DNA from: Acidobacteriota bacterium
GTDB taxonomy: Bacteria; Acidobacteriota; Terriglobia; Terriglobales; Acidobacteriaceae
Assembly (NCBI GenBank): GCA_003225055.1
Contig: QIAU01000201.1
Location: 1 to 49,977 of the forward strand
Length of the DNA stretch: 49,977 bases
Direction: 5' to 3'
In this document: piece after piece, positions 39,671-49,277 of the stretch
Layout of the letters: each line of letters begins with the position of its first letter
How positions within the stretch are numbered: position 1 is the first letter of the stretch
Position numbers and translations under genes: made by a program
Notes under the pieces: generated by a model
The model's input: the letters and a program-made list of their open reading frames with translations, nothing else
What the model was told of the DNA's origin: nothing
Databases searched by the model: none

Positions 39671-42622
39671 ATGACATGTCCCGTAGGCAAGCCTGTGATA
39701 TCCCCGCCCGAAAATCGAGCGCTGATCTTCGGGATTCGTTTTTTCCTCCTCACACTTTTGCTTTTAGTTCTGGGGATGGCTCCGGTTGCGGTGTGGGCCC
39801 AGTCACAGGCTATTAACGCCACGATCCGGGGACGAGTGACTGACCCCACGGGTGCGGGCGTTCCGGACGCGACCGTCACCATCAGCCAGCCGGCCCGCGG
39901 CATCTCGCGTTCCCTCAATACCGGGCCCGAGGGCTACTATATCTTCCCCAACCTGCCTCTGGGGACTTACTGGGTGAGCGTGAAGAAAGAGGGCTTCGCG
40001 GCCTTGCAGCACCCGGATATCGTGCTGGCGGCGGGCACAGAAGCCGTGATCGACGCCCCGTTGAAGCTGGGCGCGGTTACCGAATCCGTCGAGGTGAGGG
40101 GCGGGGCACCGATGGTCGATCCGGCGCGTGTCAACCTGGGACGTACGATTGACGAGCGCGAAATTCTTAACCTGCCGCTGACCTCGCGCAATCCCTATAA
40201 CTTCATCCTCTTCCAGCCGGGAGTGAGCGGCCACCCCAACCCGGAGCTGGGCATTCCGCGCACCATCAACACCAATGGCTTGATGGACCGCATCAACTAC
40301 CAGATGGACGGCATGGTGGACACGCAGACCGACCGCTACGGCCTCCGCCTCTTTCCCATCTCGGATACCTACGTGAAGGAAGTCGAGACCGTAGCCAACA
40401 GCTTCGCCCCGGAGTTCGGCGGCACTTCGGGCAACATTTACAACGTGATCACAAATTCCGGCACCAATATCTTTCACGGCATGTTCACCTGGATCCGGCG
40501 TTCCGTGGACGCCACCGCGCGCCCGATCCTGCTGTCGCCCACCGCCAAGAAGCCGGAGCTGAAGCTACAGGACTTTGCCACGAATGCCGGAGCTCCCATC
40601 ATCAAGGATAAGCTGTTCGTCTTCGGTGCCTATGAGCACCTGACCCGGGGCGTGCCTACGCCCATCACCATCCTGCCGACCAACGCGGCTGGACTGGGCA
40701 TTCCCAGCAGCCTGGCGGGAGGCAGCAGCCCAGGGGTCCTGCACGGGCAGTTTCTCAATGCACGAGTGGACTGGAACGTCACCCCCCGCAACCAGGTCTT
40801 CCTGCGCTACAACTACTTCCGTAACCAGTTCCCGGCAAACACCAGTAGTAGCGGGATCAGCGCCGGCCTCAGCGCCTTGGACGCCTGGAGCGACTTCCGC
40901 GACCGCGCCCACGTGATCGGCACGCAGTGGATCAGCAGCATCTCCCCTAACTTGCTGAACGAGTTTCGCATGTCCTGGCCCTATCGGCAGAACACGCACT
41001 TTCCCGGCGCCTTGACCGGTCCCGGGCCGGTGATCCTGGTTTCCGGTGTCGCCGCCTTCAACGGCACCAACGCCGCCGGTGACCGCTTCGCGGAGAAGAT
41101 TCCCAACGCCAACGAGAACCTCACCTGGATTCGCGGCAGGCACAGCTTCAAAGGCGGTTTCAGCCTCTCCGACATCATTGATCTGCAGCGCTTCGTCAGC
41201 TTCAACCAGTACACCTTCCCCAGCGTCGCCGCTTACCAGTCAGCCAAATCAGGTGCGGACCCCTATGCCTACACCACCTTCAGCACCCAGTCTGACCCCA
41301 GCGGGCTGCACTACCGCTCGCTATTCTGGGGCTTCTATCTGCAGGACAGTTGGCAGGCAACGCCTAACCTGCTGTTGATCTACGGCCTGCGCTATGACCG
41401 CTACCAGCCGCCCGAGGCCAATCCCAACGCACCCTTCATCTTCTCGCGCAAGTTCGATACGCCTAACGGCAACCTGGCGCCGCGAGTCGGATTCTCCTAC
41501 CGCATCAGCGACAAGACTGTGCTGCGGGCCTCTACCGGCATCTTCTTCGATGCGCCCCCCACCAACATCTGGTTCAATACCTTGAACGCAGACGGGTCGA
41601 ACCGCATCGGTAACGCTTCCATCAGCGGGTGCAAAGGCGTGGCGGGCTGCCCTGCTTTTCCCGCAATCGTGAGCCTCACCCCGCCGGCGCAAGACGTGAC
41701 CACGGTCGTCCCGAACTACAAGAACGCCTCCACGGTAAACGCCAGCCTGCAGATTTCCCGCGAGCTGAGCGTCAATGACGTTGTCTCGGTGGGGTACGTA
41801 TTCACCGGAGGACGCCACCTGGTCTTCCTGCGCAACATGAACCTCATCAACCCCACCGGCTTGCTGGCCGATGGGCGGCCCATCTTCTCTTCCACCGTCA
41901 GTGCTGCTACCCGGCTCTATCCGCAGTTCAACAACATCACCTTGCAGGACGCGGGCGCCAACTCCAGCTATAACGGCCTGCTGTTGACCTGGCAGCACCG
42001 CCTCTCGCGCGGCCTCGAGGTCAGCGCCTCCTACACCTTCTCCCATACCATCAGCGACGCGCCGGAAGCCAACAGCTTCGAGCAGAACCTGCCCATCGAG
42101 GACACCACGAACCGGCTGCGCGACCGGGGCAATAGCAGCGTGGACCGGCCGCAGGCGGTGACCCTCAGCGCCGTGCTCGAACCACAGGTGAAGCTAAAGA
42201 ATCGCGTCTTCAACAAGCTGCTCAGCGACAATATGTTCGCCATCCTGGGCAACTTCTCCTCGGGCGACGCCCAGAATATCGTGGCCAATCATCGGCTAAA
42301 CGGCGATTCCACGACCGACCCGGTGACGCGGCCGCTGTTCGTGGGGCGCAATACGGCGCGCACACCCAACATCTATCAAGTGGATTTGCGCTACACCCGC
42401 GCCATCGCCCGGCTGTGGGAGCGAGTGACGCCGCAGTTCAGCGTGGAGGCCAACAACCTCTTTAATCATCCCAACGTCACTTCCATCAACGCCACGGCAA
42501 CGGTGAATACTGACCCAACCAAAGGCCTGGTAGGATCCATCACTAAGCCGGCCACTTTGGTACCCACCAGTACCGTGCTGGAAGGCAGGATCGTGCAGTT
42601 CGGCGTGGGGCTGCGATGGTAA
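39671..42622 (+). CDS. TonB-dependent receptor, Oar-like, with carboxypeptidase-like N-terminal domain
   Basis: 983 residues from ATG 39671 with AGGAG eight bases upstream (GTG at 39662 overlaps the SD). Signal peptide about 20-45 (FFLLTLLLLVLGMAPVAVWA). Residues about 50-135 are a CarboxypepD_reg-like beta-sandwich (ATIRGRVTDPTGAGVPDATV, GYYIFPNLPLGTYWVSVKKE), then a plug (NLPLTSRNPYNFILFQPGVS) and a large outer-membrane barrel (SFAPEFGGTSGNIYNVITNS; YGLRYDRYQPPEANPNAPF). The C-terminus ends in an aromatic-type strand (VQFGVGLRW). This type is greatly expanded in Acidobacteria and imports unknown, often carbohydrate or peptide, substrates. An ArgH-like lyase follows 115 bp downstream; a TonB-like protein lies upstream. 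Confidence 0.93.
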   Translation: MTCPVGKPVISPPENRALIFGIRFFLLTLLLLVLGMAPVAVWAQSQAINATIRGRVTDPTGAGVPDATVTISQPARGISRSLNTGPEGYYIFPNLPLGTYWVSVKKEGFAALQHPDIVLAAGTEAVIDAPLKLGAVTESVEVRGGAPMVDPARVNLGRTIDEREILNLPLTSRNPYNFILFQPGVSGHPNPELGIPRTINTNGLMDRINYQMDGMVDTQTDRYGLRLFPISDTYVKEVETVANSFAPEFGGTSGNIYNVITNSGTNIFHGMFTWIRRSVDATARPILLSPTAKKPELKLQDFATNAGAPIIKDKLFVFGAYEHLTRGVPTPITILPTNAAGLGIPSSLAGGSSPGVLHGQFLNARVDWNVTPRNQVFLRYNYFRNQFPANTSSSGISAGLSALDAWSDFRDRAHVIGTQWISSISPNLLNEFRMSWPYRQNTHFPGALTGPGPVILVSGVAAFNGTNAAGDRFAEKIPNANENLTWIRGRHSFKGGFSLSDIIDLQRFVSFNQYTFPSVAAYQSAKSGADPYAYTTFSTQSDPSGLHYRSLFWGFYLQDSWQATPNLLLIYGLRYDRYQPPEANPNAPFIFSRKFDTPNGNLAPRVGFSYRISDKTVLRASTGIFFDAPPTNIWFNTLNADGSNRIGNASISGCKGVAGCPAFPAIVSLTPPAQDVTTVVPNYKNASTVNASLQISRELSVNDVVSVGYVFTGGRHLVFLRNMNLINPTGLLADGRPIFSSTVSAATRLYPQFNNITLQDAGANSSYNGLLLTWQHRLSRGLEVSASYTFSHTISDAPEANSFEQNLPIEDTTNRLRDRGNSSVDRPQAVTLSAVLEPQVKLKNRVFNKLLSDNMFAILGNFSSGDAQNIVANHRLNGDSTTDPVTRPLFVGRNTARTPNIYQVDLRYTRAIARLWERVTPQFSVEANNLFNHPNVTSINATATVNTDPTKGLVGSITKPATLVPTSTVLEGRIVQFGVGLRW

Positions 42623-42640
42623 GGCTTTCCCTTGAGCCCG

Positions 42641-42678
42641 AAGGTCCGGCGGGAAGCTATCCGGCGGCCTTTCTTTTT
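42641..42678 (+). terminator. Possible intrinsic terminator after the receptor
   Basis: AAGG...CCTT outer and CCGG...CCGG inner pairs form a two-part stem followed by TTCTTTTTG. The stem is imperfect, so termination would be partial; this could set different levels for receptor and lyase. Confidence 0.4.
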
Positions 42679-42737
42679 GTGTAACGGATAATTTGAGGTG
42701 AAGCCGGGCCCGGCGGTACGCTTCCACCGGCATCCCT

Positions 42738-44252
42738 ATGAGCCAGACGAGCAAGCCCAAGAGCGAGACCAAGCCTGTCAGCAAGAGCTTCCCTGCCCCG
42801 GTGTATGCCGAGACCGTGTTGATGGTGAACTTCGAGGACGCCAAGAAATATTTCCTGGAGGCTTTGTTGGAGATCCACTACGCGCACACCCTGATGCTGG
42901 CGCGCCAGAGGATCATCGCCGCCGCCGATGCCAAGAAGTGTCTGCAGGCACTGGACGCGCTGGACCGCAGGGGTATCACTGCGGCCGTCTATGACGGCCG
43001 TTGCGAAGACCTCTTCTTCTATATCGAAGAGCAATTGGCCAAGCAGATCGACGCCGAGACCGCCGGCAGGATGCACACGGCGCGCAGCCGCAATGACATC
43101 GGCCTCACTCTCTACCGCATGGGCCTGCGGCGCGAGGTATTGAAAATGGTCGAAGCCGTGCGCAACCTCCGCGGGCAATTGCTGGCTCTGGCCGAGGCCA
43201 ATCTGGAAACCGTGATGCCCGCCTACACCCACACCCAGCCGGCCCAGCCTACCACCTTGGCGCACTACCTGATGGCGGCAGTGGAAATCTTGCAGCGCGA
43301 CACCCAGCGCCTGCGCGCCGCCTTCGCCACGGTGAATCGCAATCCCCTGGGCGCCTGCGCCATCACCACCACCGGCTTCCCCATTGACCGTGAATGCACT
43401 GCGCGCCTGCTTGGCTTCGAGGGCCTGCAGATCAATTCCTACGGCGCCATCGCCGCCATCGACTACCTGGCGGAAGCAGCTTCCGCGGCGGCCGTGGCCA
43501 TGGTCAACCTGGGCAAGCTCGTGCAAGACCTGCTGCAATGGTGCACCAAGGAGTTCGGATTCCTGCGCCTGGGCGATCCCTTCGTGCAGGTCAGCAGCAT
43601 CATGCCGCAGAAGCGCAACCCAGTTTCCTTGGAGCACACCCGCATTCTGGCCAGTAAGGCGCTGGGCCAGGCGCAGGCCATCCTCACCTGCGCCCACAAC
43701 ACCCCCTTCGGCGACATCGTGGACAGCGAAGACGACTTGCAGCCCCTGGCTTTCTCCATGTTCACCGACGCCGAACGAGCTCTGCGCCTATTCGCCGGAC
43801 TCATGGGGCAGTGTGATGTGAGGGTGGAACGCCTGCGCCAGGCCGCCAATGACAGCTTCCTGACCGTCACCGAGTTGGCCGATACCCTGGTCCGCCAGGA
43901 GGGTCTGAGCTTCCGCACTGCCCACAAACTAGTTTCCGAGGCGGTCAAGGCCGTCGGCCCGACGTACCAGGCGCAGCGAGTGGTGGACGAGGTGCAACGG
44001 CTGGCGCCCAAGGCCATCGGACACTCCCTGCGCACGGCCCCGGGAGAGCTGCTGCGCGCCCTGGACGCGGAGAACTTTGTGCGGGTGCGCAGCGTGGTGG
44101 GCGGGCCCGCGCCGGATACGGTCAAGGCCGAGATCACGCACGCACACCACGAGTTGGCGGAGATACAAGCCTGGCTGAAGGGAAAATGGGAGCTGCTGGA
44201 ACGCTATCCGCAGCTCATTCGCAAAGAGTTGGCCGCCATCCTCAAGGCATGA
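42738..44252 (+). CDS. Argininosuccinate lyase-family lyase (ArgH-like)
   Basis: 504 residues, of the aspartase/fumarase superfamily. Present: HTARSRNDIGLTLYRM (ArgH reads HTGRSRNDQ), YTHTQPAQPTTLAHYLMAAV, GACAITTTGFPIDRECTARL, and the signature SSIMPQKRNPVSLEHTR with its catalytic Ser loop. All members release fumarate from an adduct. It lacks the usual ArgH opening (LWGGRF...), has an extra ~35-residue Lys/Thr-rich N-terminus, and the GxxGxxG region differs, so it may not be the arginine enzyme; ArgH paralogues acting on other aminosuccinate adducts are known. No arg genes are near. It follows a TonB receptor. Start has no clear SD; an internal start is possible. Confidence 0.85.
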   Translation: MSQTSKPKSETKPVSKSFPAPVYAETVLMVNFEDAKKYFLEALLEIHYAHTLMLARQRIIAAADAKKCLQALDALDRRGITAAVYDGRCEDLFFYIEEQLAKQIDAETAGRMHTARSRNDIGLTLYRMGLRREVLKMVEAVRNLRGQLLALAEANLETVMPAYTHTQPAQPTTLAHYLMAAVEILQRDTQRLRAAFATVNRNPLGACAITTTGFPIDRECTARLLGFEGLQINSYGAIAAIDYLAEAASAAAVAMVNLGKLVQDLLQWCTKEFGFLRLGDPFVQVSSIMPQKRNPVSLEHTRILASKALGQAQAILTCAHNTPFGDIVDSEDDLQPLAFSMFTDAERALRLFAGLMGQCDVRVERLRQAANDSFLTVTELADTLVRQEGLSFRTAHKLVSEAVKAVGPTYQAQRVVDEVQRLAPKAIGHSLRTAPGELLRALDAENFVRVRSVVGGPAPDTVKAEITHAHHELAEIQAWLKGKWELLERYPQLIRKELAAILKA

Positions 44253-45125
44253 CCTGTTTCGCTGTTCCCTCCTGCCTAGCGGGTGGTGGGCTTCGGGTTC
44301 GTGGTTTACGGCATGAATCGAATCTTGGGCATGCGAATTCTGCGGCTTTGAAGACGCCTTACCTGGCTGGCGCGTTCGGTGCTCTATCTGAGTTAATCGG
44401 CGTGACGTTTGTGGTGGTCTATCGGTCCAGATTGACCGAAGCGAAACGTGCTCCTGCCCCAAAAGTCGCATCCGCGCTGAATCTTGTTCGATGACCTCGG
44501 TCCGAGGGGCTGGGTTGGTCGGCAGCCCACAAGGGACCGCCAGTTACATTTCGCAGTTGTCGCATCGGGCGAGCTTAATTAACCCAAGGTAAGGTAAGGT
44601 AAGGTAAGAAGCTTAATCGGGTAGGCGCGCTCTGCGGACGGAGCAGGCAAAGCTGGACGAACTACACGATCTGCTGGACCGGGTCAATAACGGCTTAGAC
44701 CTCATCGGCCGACAGTCGATGAGCAGCCCGCATCAGAGAAAAGTGCCCCAGTAGCGCTAATGCTTTCGATCTCCTGATGCCGCCAGGGGCGGCGAATAGG
44801 CATACACTGTACCCTCCCGCGCTCCCAGATAAATTTGTTCGCTATCGCCATCCGCGCCAATGCTGCGGAGACACCCCTTCAGCGAATTCCGGGCCGTTCC
44901 CATCACGAATGCCAAGACGGGGAAATCCGCGATCGAGAAGTTCCGTGAGAAGTACGGCGTGAAGGACTTGAGGAAGTAAAGTATCATTCGAAATTCGATG
45001 TGGCCGTGGTGGCGGACGTCGTCTGGCTCTTGTACTGGACGTCTTACACGGCTGCGCGGCTGTGCTACGGCCACTTGTTGCGATGTTGCGGGGGGCGTGG
45101 AAACGATGAGGTGATGCGGAACAAA
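44253..45125. other. 873-bp gap with repeats and coding remnants
   Basis: No intact gene. A plus fragment at 44638-44756 reads TEQAKLDELHDLLDRVNNGL without a start codon. At about 44895-44980 another reads TNAKTGKSAIEKFREKYGVK then DLRK, stops, and continues in a new frame as KFDVAVVADVVWLLYWTS after what looks like a 5-bp near-duplication (GAAGT AAAGT at 44966-44975). Families are not named. Confidence 0.5.
44586..44608 (+). repeat. AAGGT pentamer microsatellite
   Basis: AAGGT is repeated four times (44586-44605) plus AAG. It is flanked by GCTTAAT on both sides (44573-44579 and 44611-44617). Confidence 0.8.
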
Positions 45126-46919
45126 TTACACATCCAGCCCAATCGACCTCATCAGCGCCAACCCGTTGCTCTTCGTGACCACGCCTTCCCGCAGTTTGTA
45201 ATCGAAGGACATGCGTCCATTGTCAAAATCTTCTTGAAAATGGACGTTGTGTAGTTGACCATTCAGGGGGCCGCCGATGTCAACGAGCGCCAGATCGTGC
45301 GTGCTCACCAATCCGATAGCCCCACGATTCAGCAGAGCGCAAAGCACACCCTCCGCACCGATACGGCGATCATTTGAGTTTGTACCTTGCAACAGTTCAT
45401 CCAGCAGGAATAGCAACGGCGGGTCACCGCCTGCAAGGTCGAAGAGCTTGCGCAACCGGGTGATCTCGGCGTAAAAGCGCGAGCTTCCCTCCCGTAAAGA
45501 ATCATTGATACGGATGCTAGCGCCCACTTGCACCGGCGTCAGTCGGAGACTGCGCGCCCGTACCGGCGCACCAGCCATCGCCAGTACAGCGTTGATTCCT
45601 ACTGTGCGCAGCAGCGTACTTTTTCCCGACATATTCGACCCGCTTACCAGTAGGACACGGGCACCATCGAATAGGCGCACATTGTTACGAATGCAGGCTC
45701 CTGCGGGGATAAGCGGATGTCCGATCTCCGCGGCGTTGAAACATGTTGCACCTTGGACAAACTCGGGAAACGGATCGCCTGGATGCTCATAGCTGTACGT
45801 GCCCAAACATATCAGTGCCTCAATCTCGGCAATAGCGCTCAACCATGAAGCCACCGCATGGCCATGGGCACGTCGCCAGCGTTCTGCCGCAAACGCCACC
45901 TGTATCGAATACATCAGAGGAAGATCAAGCATGCCCACGATCAGGTTTCTGCGCGAATCGCTCAAATCAACGATGGTTTTCAGACGGGCAATAGCAAAGG
46001 AACTCGTATGTCCGTGAGACGAGAGGTCATGTTGGAGCGACTTCAGCCGGGGTGAAGAGAATGCGTGCCGTTCGACTCGCGCCAACACGCCTGAGAGCAA
46101 GCCCAAATCACGGAACGCGTGCTCGGAGCCATGCAAGACGTTTTCCAAAGAGTTCCCTATGCGATATCTAATGATCGCCTCGACCGCAAGAATCACGATC
46201 AGTGGCGCAGCGATCCCGAAATATCCCCAGACGACGGCGCCCGCAATTGCTGAGATGCTGAGGATGACGCCAAACCAGCGAACCCACTCCGGCTTCATTT
46301 GGTTCGGCGCTTCCGCCCAGTGCAACAATGCTTCGGGACTCACCCCAACACCTGCGTCCTCGCCAAGTACTGCGAGGTCTTCCTTCAGATCGAGTTGATC
46401 GCGCAGCTCACGAACCGCAGCATGCCTCTCCACAATCTCATCGACAGCCGAAGGCGAGAGCAGCCATTTCGCGAGGGTATCCTCGCCCATGCGCGTACGC
46501 GCAGTTGAGAGGAGTTCGAACAAACCGCCTCGGCCAAATAAATCCAGATCGGCTGCGTACACATGGTGAGAGTCGCTGAAGCGTTCGCCTGTCTGTCCAG
46601 CACCTGCGCAACGGTCTTCGATCCGAGCCAGGCCGCCACGATACCAGGCGACCGCGCGCTGAGCGAGGTCTCGGGCTCGCAAAGTGCGTGAATGATAAGC
46701 TGCAATACCCACGAAGACGCTCAGGGGAAGCACCATCCACCAAGGCGAAAATGCATGCTCTTTGAGAGATTCCCAAGCTGTCGCTGCTGCCATCAAGGCC
46801 AATACCAGGCGAATGTTTCCAAGGCGGATATGAATTGCCTCGCGCTGAGCGACACGGGATTCGCGATCGTTGAGACGTTGTCTATATTCATCAGCCGCTT
46901 GCACAGGTTGAGAATACAT
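45126..46919 (-). CDS. Membrane-anchored MutS-family ATPase
   Basis: 597 residues. The C-terminal half is a MutS core/ATPase: Walker A VLLVSGSNMSGKSTLLRTVG (about 427), the ordered RINDSLREGSSRFYAEITRL region, Walker B FLLDELLQGTNSNDRR (about 505) and STHDLALVD. The DNA-mismatch-recognition domain I (FxE) and connector are absent, so it is not mismatch-repair MutS. The N-terminal half has two membrane helices at about 35-75 (LVLALMAAATAW, WWMVLPLSVFVGIAAY) and two more at about 214-250 (FGVILSISAIAGAVVWGYFG). MutS paralogues with this membrane layout occur in several phyla but have no established role. The flanking genes give no clue. Start chosen as the first ATG; no clear SD. Confidence 0.9.
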   Translation of the reverse strand: MYSQPVQAADEYRQRLNDRESRVAQREAIHIRLGNIRLVLALMAAATAWESLKEHAFSPWWMVLPLSVFVGIAAYHSRTLRARDLAQRAVAWYRGGLARIEDRCAGAGQTGERFSDSHHVYAADLDLFGRGGLFELLSTARTRMGEDTLAKWLLSPSAVDEIVERHAAVRELRDQLDLKEDLAVLGEDAGVGVSPEALLHWAEAPNQMKPEWVRWFGVILSISAIAGAVVWGYFGIAAPLIVILAVEAIIRYRIGNSLENVLHGSEHAFRDLGLLSGVLARVERHAFSSPRLKSLQHDLSSHGHTSSFAIARLKTIVDLSDSRRNLIVGMLDLPLMYSIQVAFAAERWRRAHGHAVASWLSAIAEIEALICLGTYSYEHPGDPFPEFVQGATCFNAAEIGHPLIPAGACIRNNVRLFDGARVLLVSGSNMSGKSTLLRTVGINAVLAMAGAPVRARSLRLTPVQVGASIRINDSLREGSSRFYAEITRLRKLFDLAGGDPPLLFLLDELLQGTNSNDRRIGAEGVLCALLNRGAIGLVSTHDLALVDIGGPLNGQLHNVHFQEDFDNGRMSFDYKLREGVVTKSNGLALMRSIGLDV

Positions 46920-47376
46920 CAGGTACTTTGAGGGCGAGGTGGGGAGCGTTTTTAGCCAGCCTTGCGCTCCGAAACGATGGACTGCCTCCGGTCAGCCTCT
47001 TTGGGGCGACCCCGGCAGCGCATTCGCCAATCCGCGCGCTTCCGTCGACGCCAGCGCACGCTGACGGACGCGTTCGTGATTGGGTTTGTGACGTAGTAAC
47101 AGTTCAGGCATCCCTGCCTCCTAACCGCTGACAAATTGAGACGAATACGTCAACTTAGACTGGATGATTGCGAGAACCGCTCGCAAAATTGCCGGCGAAC
47201 TATGTTTCACCGCACACCTCCTCCTCCTGACGGACTGATTCATATGTGGCCGCAATCGATGGCCTTATAATCGCCAATTGCCTACACTGCATTCCAGCAG
47301 GGGTGACTACCTGGTCTGTACGACTCCAAGGTTGCTCAGCCGTAGCGCACACGGAAGAGGTTCGCACATAACGCGG
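46920..47376. other. 457-bp gap between the MutS-like gene and the peptidase
   Basis: Divergent intergenic region; no RNA gene or family recognised. It should contain both promoters; I cannot place either with confidence. Confidence 0.5.
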
Positions 47377-48702
47377 ATGGATACCAGGGTTTATACGGCC
47401 GCCTTTGCGATTGTCGTGTTCGCCTCTACAGGATCAGGCACGGCACAGAGTGCGGCGAGAGGTATGGCACCGGAGGCCGTCCGGGCCTGGCAAGATGACC
47501 TCCGCTTCATGGCCAGAGAGATGGAACGCATACACAAAAACCTGTACCACAGCATCTCGCGCAATGAGTTCGCAGCATCGGTGGCGGCGCTCAACTCCAA
47601 GATTCCCGTGCTCGAGCGTCATGGGGTGATCGTTGAGATGGCGAAGATTGTCGCTTCTGTCGGAGACGGACACACGAATATCTATCCCACGCGCGATGAC
47701 AAAATCGGCTTCCACACGCTGCCAGTTGCTTTTACTTTCTTCGGTGAAGACCTTTACGTCCGTGCCGCTCACCAGTTGCAACGGCCACTCGTTGGTGCAC
47801 GGGTACTGAAATTTGGCGATTTCGACGTCCACGATGCATACGCGGCGGTGAGGACCATGGTAGGACACGACAACGAGCAGGGAGTACGTTACTGGGCACA
47901 GTACCTTCTAGCGATGCCTGAGGTGCTGCACGCCCTGCACATCACGAAAAGCATTGACGAGGTACTGCTGACGGTGGCGACCAGTCGCGGCGAACAGAGG
48001 GTAGTACTGCATCCATTCGCGCCAGTTGAAGTCATGAGCGGCGACACAGTAACGCTGTTCAACCGCAGAGACGGGTGGATCGACGTCCGCGATCTCTCGG
48101 GTCATCCGGACCCAATATGGCTCCGCCACACGGGTGAGGTATTCCACTTCGAGCACCTCGGCAATCTCCTCTATGTGCAGATCAACCAAGTAGGTGATTC
48201 AGCAGACGAAACGCTCGCTCATTTCGCTCAACGTCTGCATGATGAGATCGCTGCTTCGAAGCCGGAGAAGGTTGCGATCGATCTTCGCCTGAATCGTGGG
48301 GGCGATGGAACACTGATTGTTCCGCTTGTACGCGCTCTCATTCAGTCGGAGAACATTGATCGCACAGGTCACCTGTTCGCCATCATCGGCCCCGCGACGT
48401 TTTCCGCAGCCCAGATGCTTGCTGACGCTCTTGAGAAGTACACCAATGCGACATTCGTCGGCGGACCAAGCGGATCGAAGGGGAACACTTATGGCGATTC
48501 ACGGAAAATCATTCTTCCCAACAGCCGCATTACAGTTCGCGCCGCGATCTATTACTGGCAGGATTGGTATCCTGCGTCCAAACGAGACACCATAGCGCCG
48601 CAGATTCCAGCATCGTTGACGTTTGATGCCTATCGGAACAACACCGATCCCGCGCTCACTGTGATTGAAAATGCATGGGGGGCTGAATCTATGCCTTATT
48701 GA
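47377..48702 (+). CDS. S41-family (tail-specific protease-like) exported peptidase
   Basis: 441 residues from ATG 47377 (frame open from 47278). A signal segment (AAFAIVVFASTGSGTAQ) is followed by an N-terminal helical domain (WQDDLRFMAREMERIHKNLY, VGDGHTNIYPTRDD) and a C-terminal S41 core with PEKVAIDLRLNRGGDGTLIV, LFAIIGPATFSAAQMLADAL (nucleophile Ser in TFSAA) and TFVGGPSGSKGNTYGDSRKI. No PDZ domain is obvious. The family is periplasmic and degrades proteins or peptides. A complete IS630 element begins 4 bases after the stop codon, its TA target starting 2 bp after the stop, so the coding sequence was spared but the native terminator was not. Confidence 0.88.
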   Translation: MDTRVYTAAFAIVVFASTGSGTAQSAARGMAPEAVRAWQDDLRFMAREMERIHKNLYHSISRNEFAASVAALNSKIPVLERHGVIVEMAKIVASVGDGHTNIYPTRDDKIGFHTLPVAFTFFGEDLYVRAAHQLQRPLVGARVLKFGDFDVHDAYAAVRTMVGHDNEQGVRYWAQYLLAMPEVLHALHITKSIDEVLLTVATSRGEQRVVLHPFAPVEVMSGDTVTLFNRRDGWIDVRDLSGHPDPIWLRHTGEVFHFEHLGNLLYVQINQVGDSADETLAHFAQRLHDEIAASKPEKVAIDLRLNRGGDGTLIVPLVRALIQSENIDRTGHLFAIIGPATFSAAQMLADALEKYTNATFVGGPSGSKGNTYGDSRKIILPNSRITVRAAIYYWQDWYPASKRDTIAPQIPASLTFDAYRNNTDPALTVIENAWGAESMPY

Positions 48703-48782
48703 GCTACGTATAAAGAATGTAATAGCTTTCCTCTAAGAAGAATCCAATAATGTAGGTGCTCTGCTTCTCCGCCTGAACACCT

Positions 48783-49277
48783 ATGCCCAGACCAAGAGGA
48801 AGTGCCGATCTGCTGGAAGACCGGCGGCGGCGAGCTTTGGCCTTAGTGGATTCCGGTTGTTCACTCAATGAAGCGGCGCGGCGCATTGGCTGCGGGGCCA
48901 GTTCAGTTATGCGCTGGTACCATGCCCGGCGGCGGGGCGGAGAGAAGGCATTGCGGGTTCGCTTCTCCCCGGGGCGACCGCTCAAGTTGCGGCCGAAACA
49001 GCTCAAGCGCCTGATCCAGCTGCTGCTCAAAGGCCCGATGACTCGCGGCTACCGCACGAACCTGTGGACGACGGCGCGCATCGCCCGGCTCATCGCGGAG
49101 GAGTTCGGCGTCGACTACCACCCCAATCACATGGGTCGGTTGATGCATCGCCTGCAATGGAGTCATCAGAAACCGGAACGGCGTGCCATCGAGAGAAACG
49201 AGAAACAGATCGAGCAATGGAAACGCCAACAATGGCCGCGGATAAAAAAAAAGCCGCTCGGTTGGGCGCCCATCTAG
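48783..49277 (+). CDS. IS630 transposase, frame A (N-terminal)
   Basis: 164 residues to the stop at 49277; the useful part ends at the slippage site at 49253. It has the helix-turn-helix/homeodomain-like half of IS630 transposases (ALALVDSGCSLNEAARRIGC, SSVMRWYHARRRGG; and a PLKLRPKQLKRLIQ helix, then YRTNLWTTARIARLIAEEFG). On its own it could bind the ends and act as a regulator. The A-run at 49244-49252 followed by G gives A AAA AAG in frame, a canonical -1 slip site, joining it to frame B. Confidence 0.88.
   Translation: MPRPRGSADLLEDRRRRALALVDSGCSLNEAARRIGCGASSVMRWYHARRRGGEKALRVRFSPGRPLKLRPKQLKRLIQLLLKGPMTRGYRTNLWTTARIARLIAEEFGVDYHPNHMGRLMHRLQWSHQKPERRAIERNEKQIEQWKRQQWPRIKKKPLGWAPI

Noticed and set aside
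46928-47134. Small ORFs on both strands upstream of the peptidase
   Set aside because: Overlapping each other, no SD, no recognised pattern.
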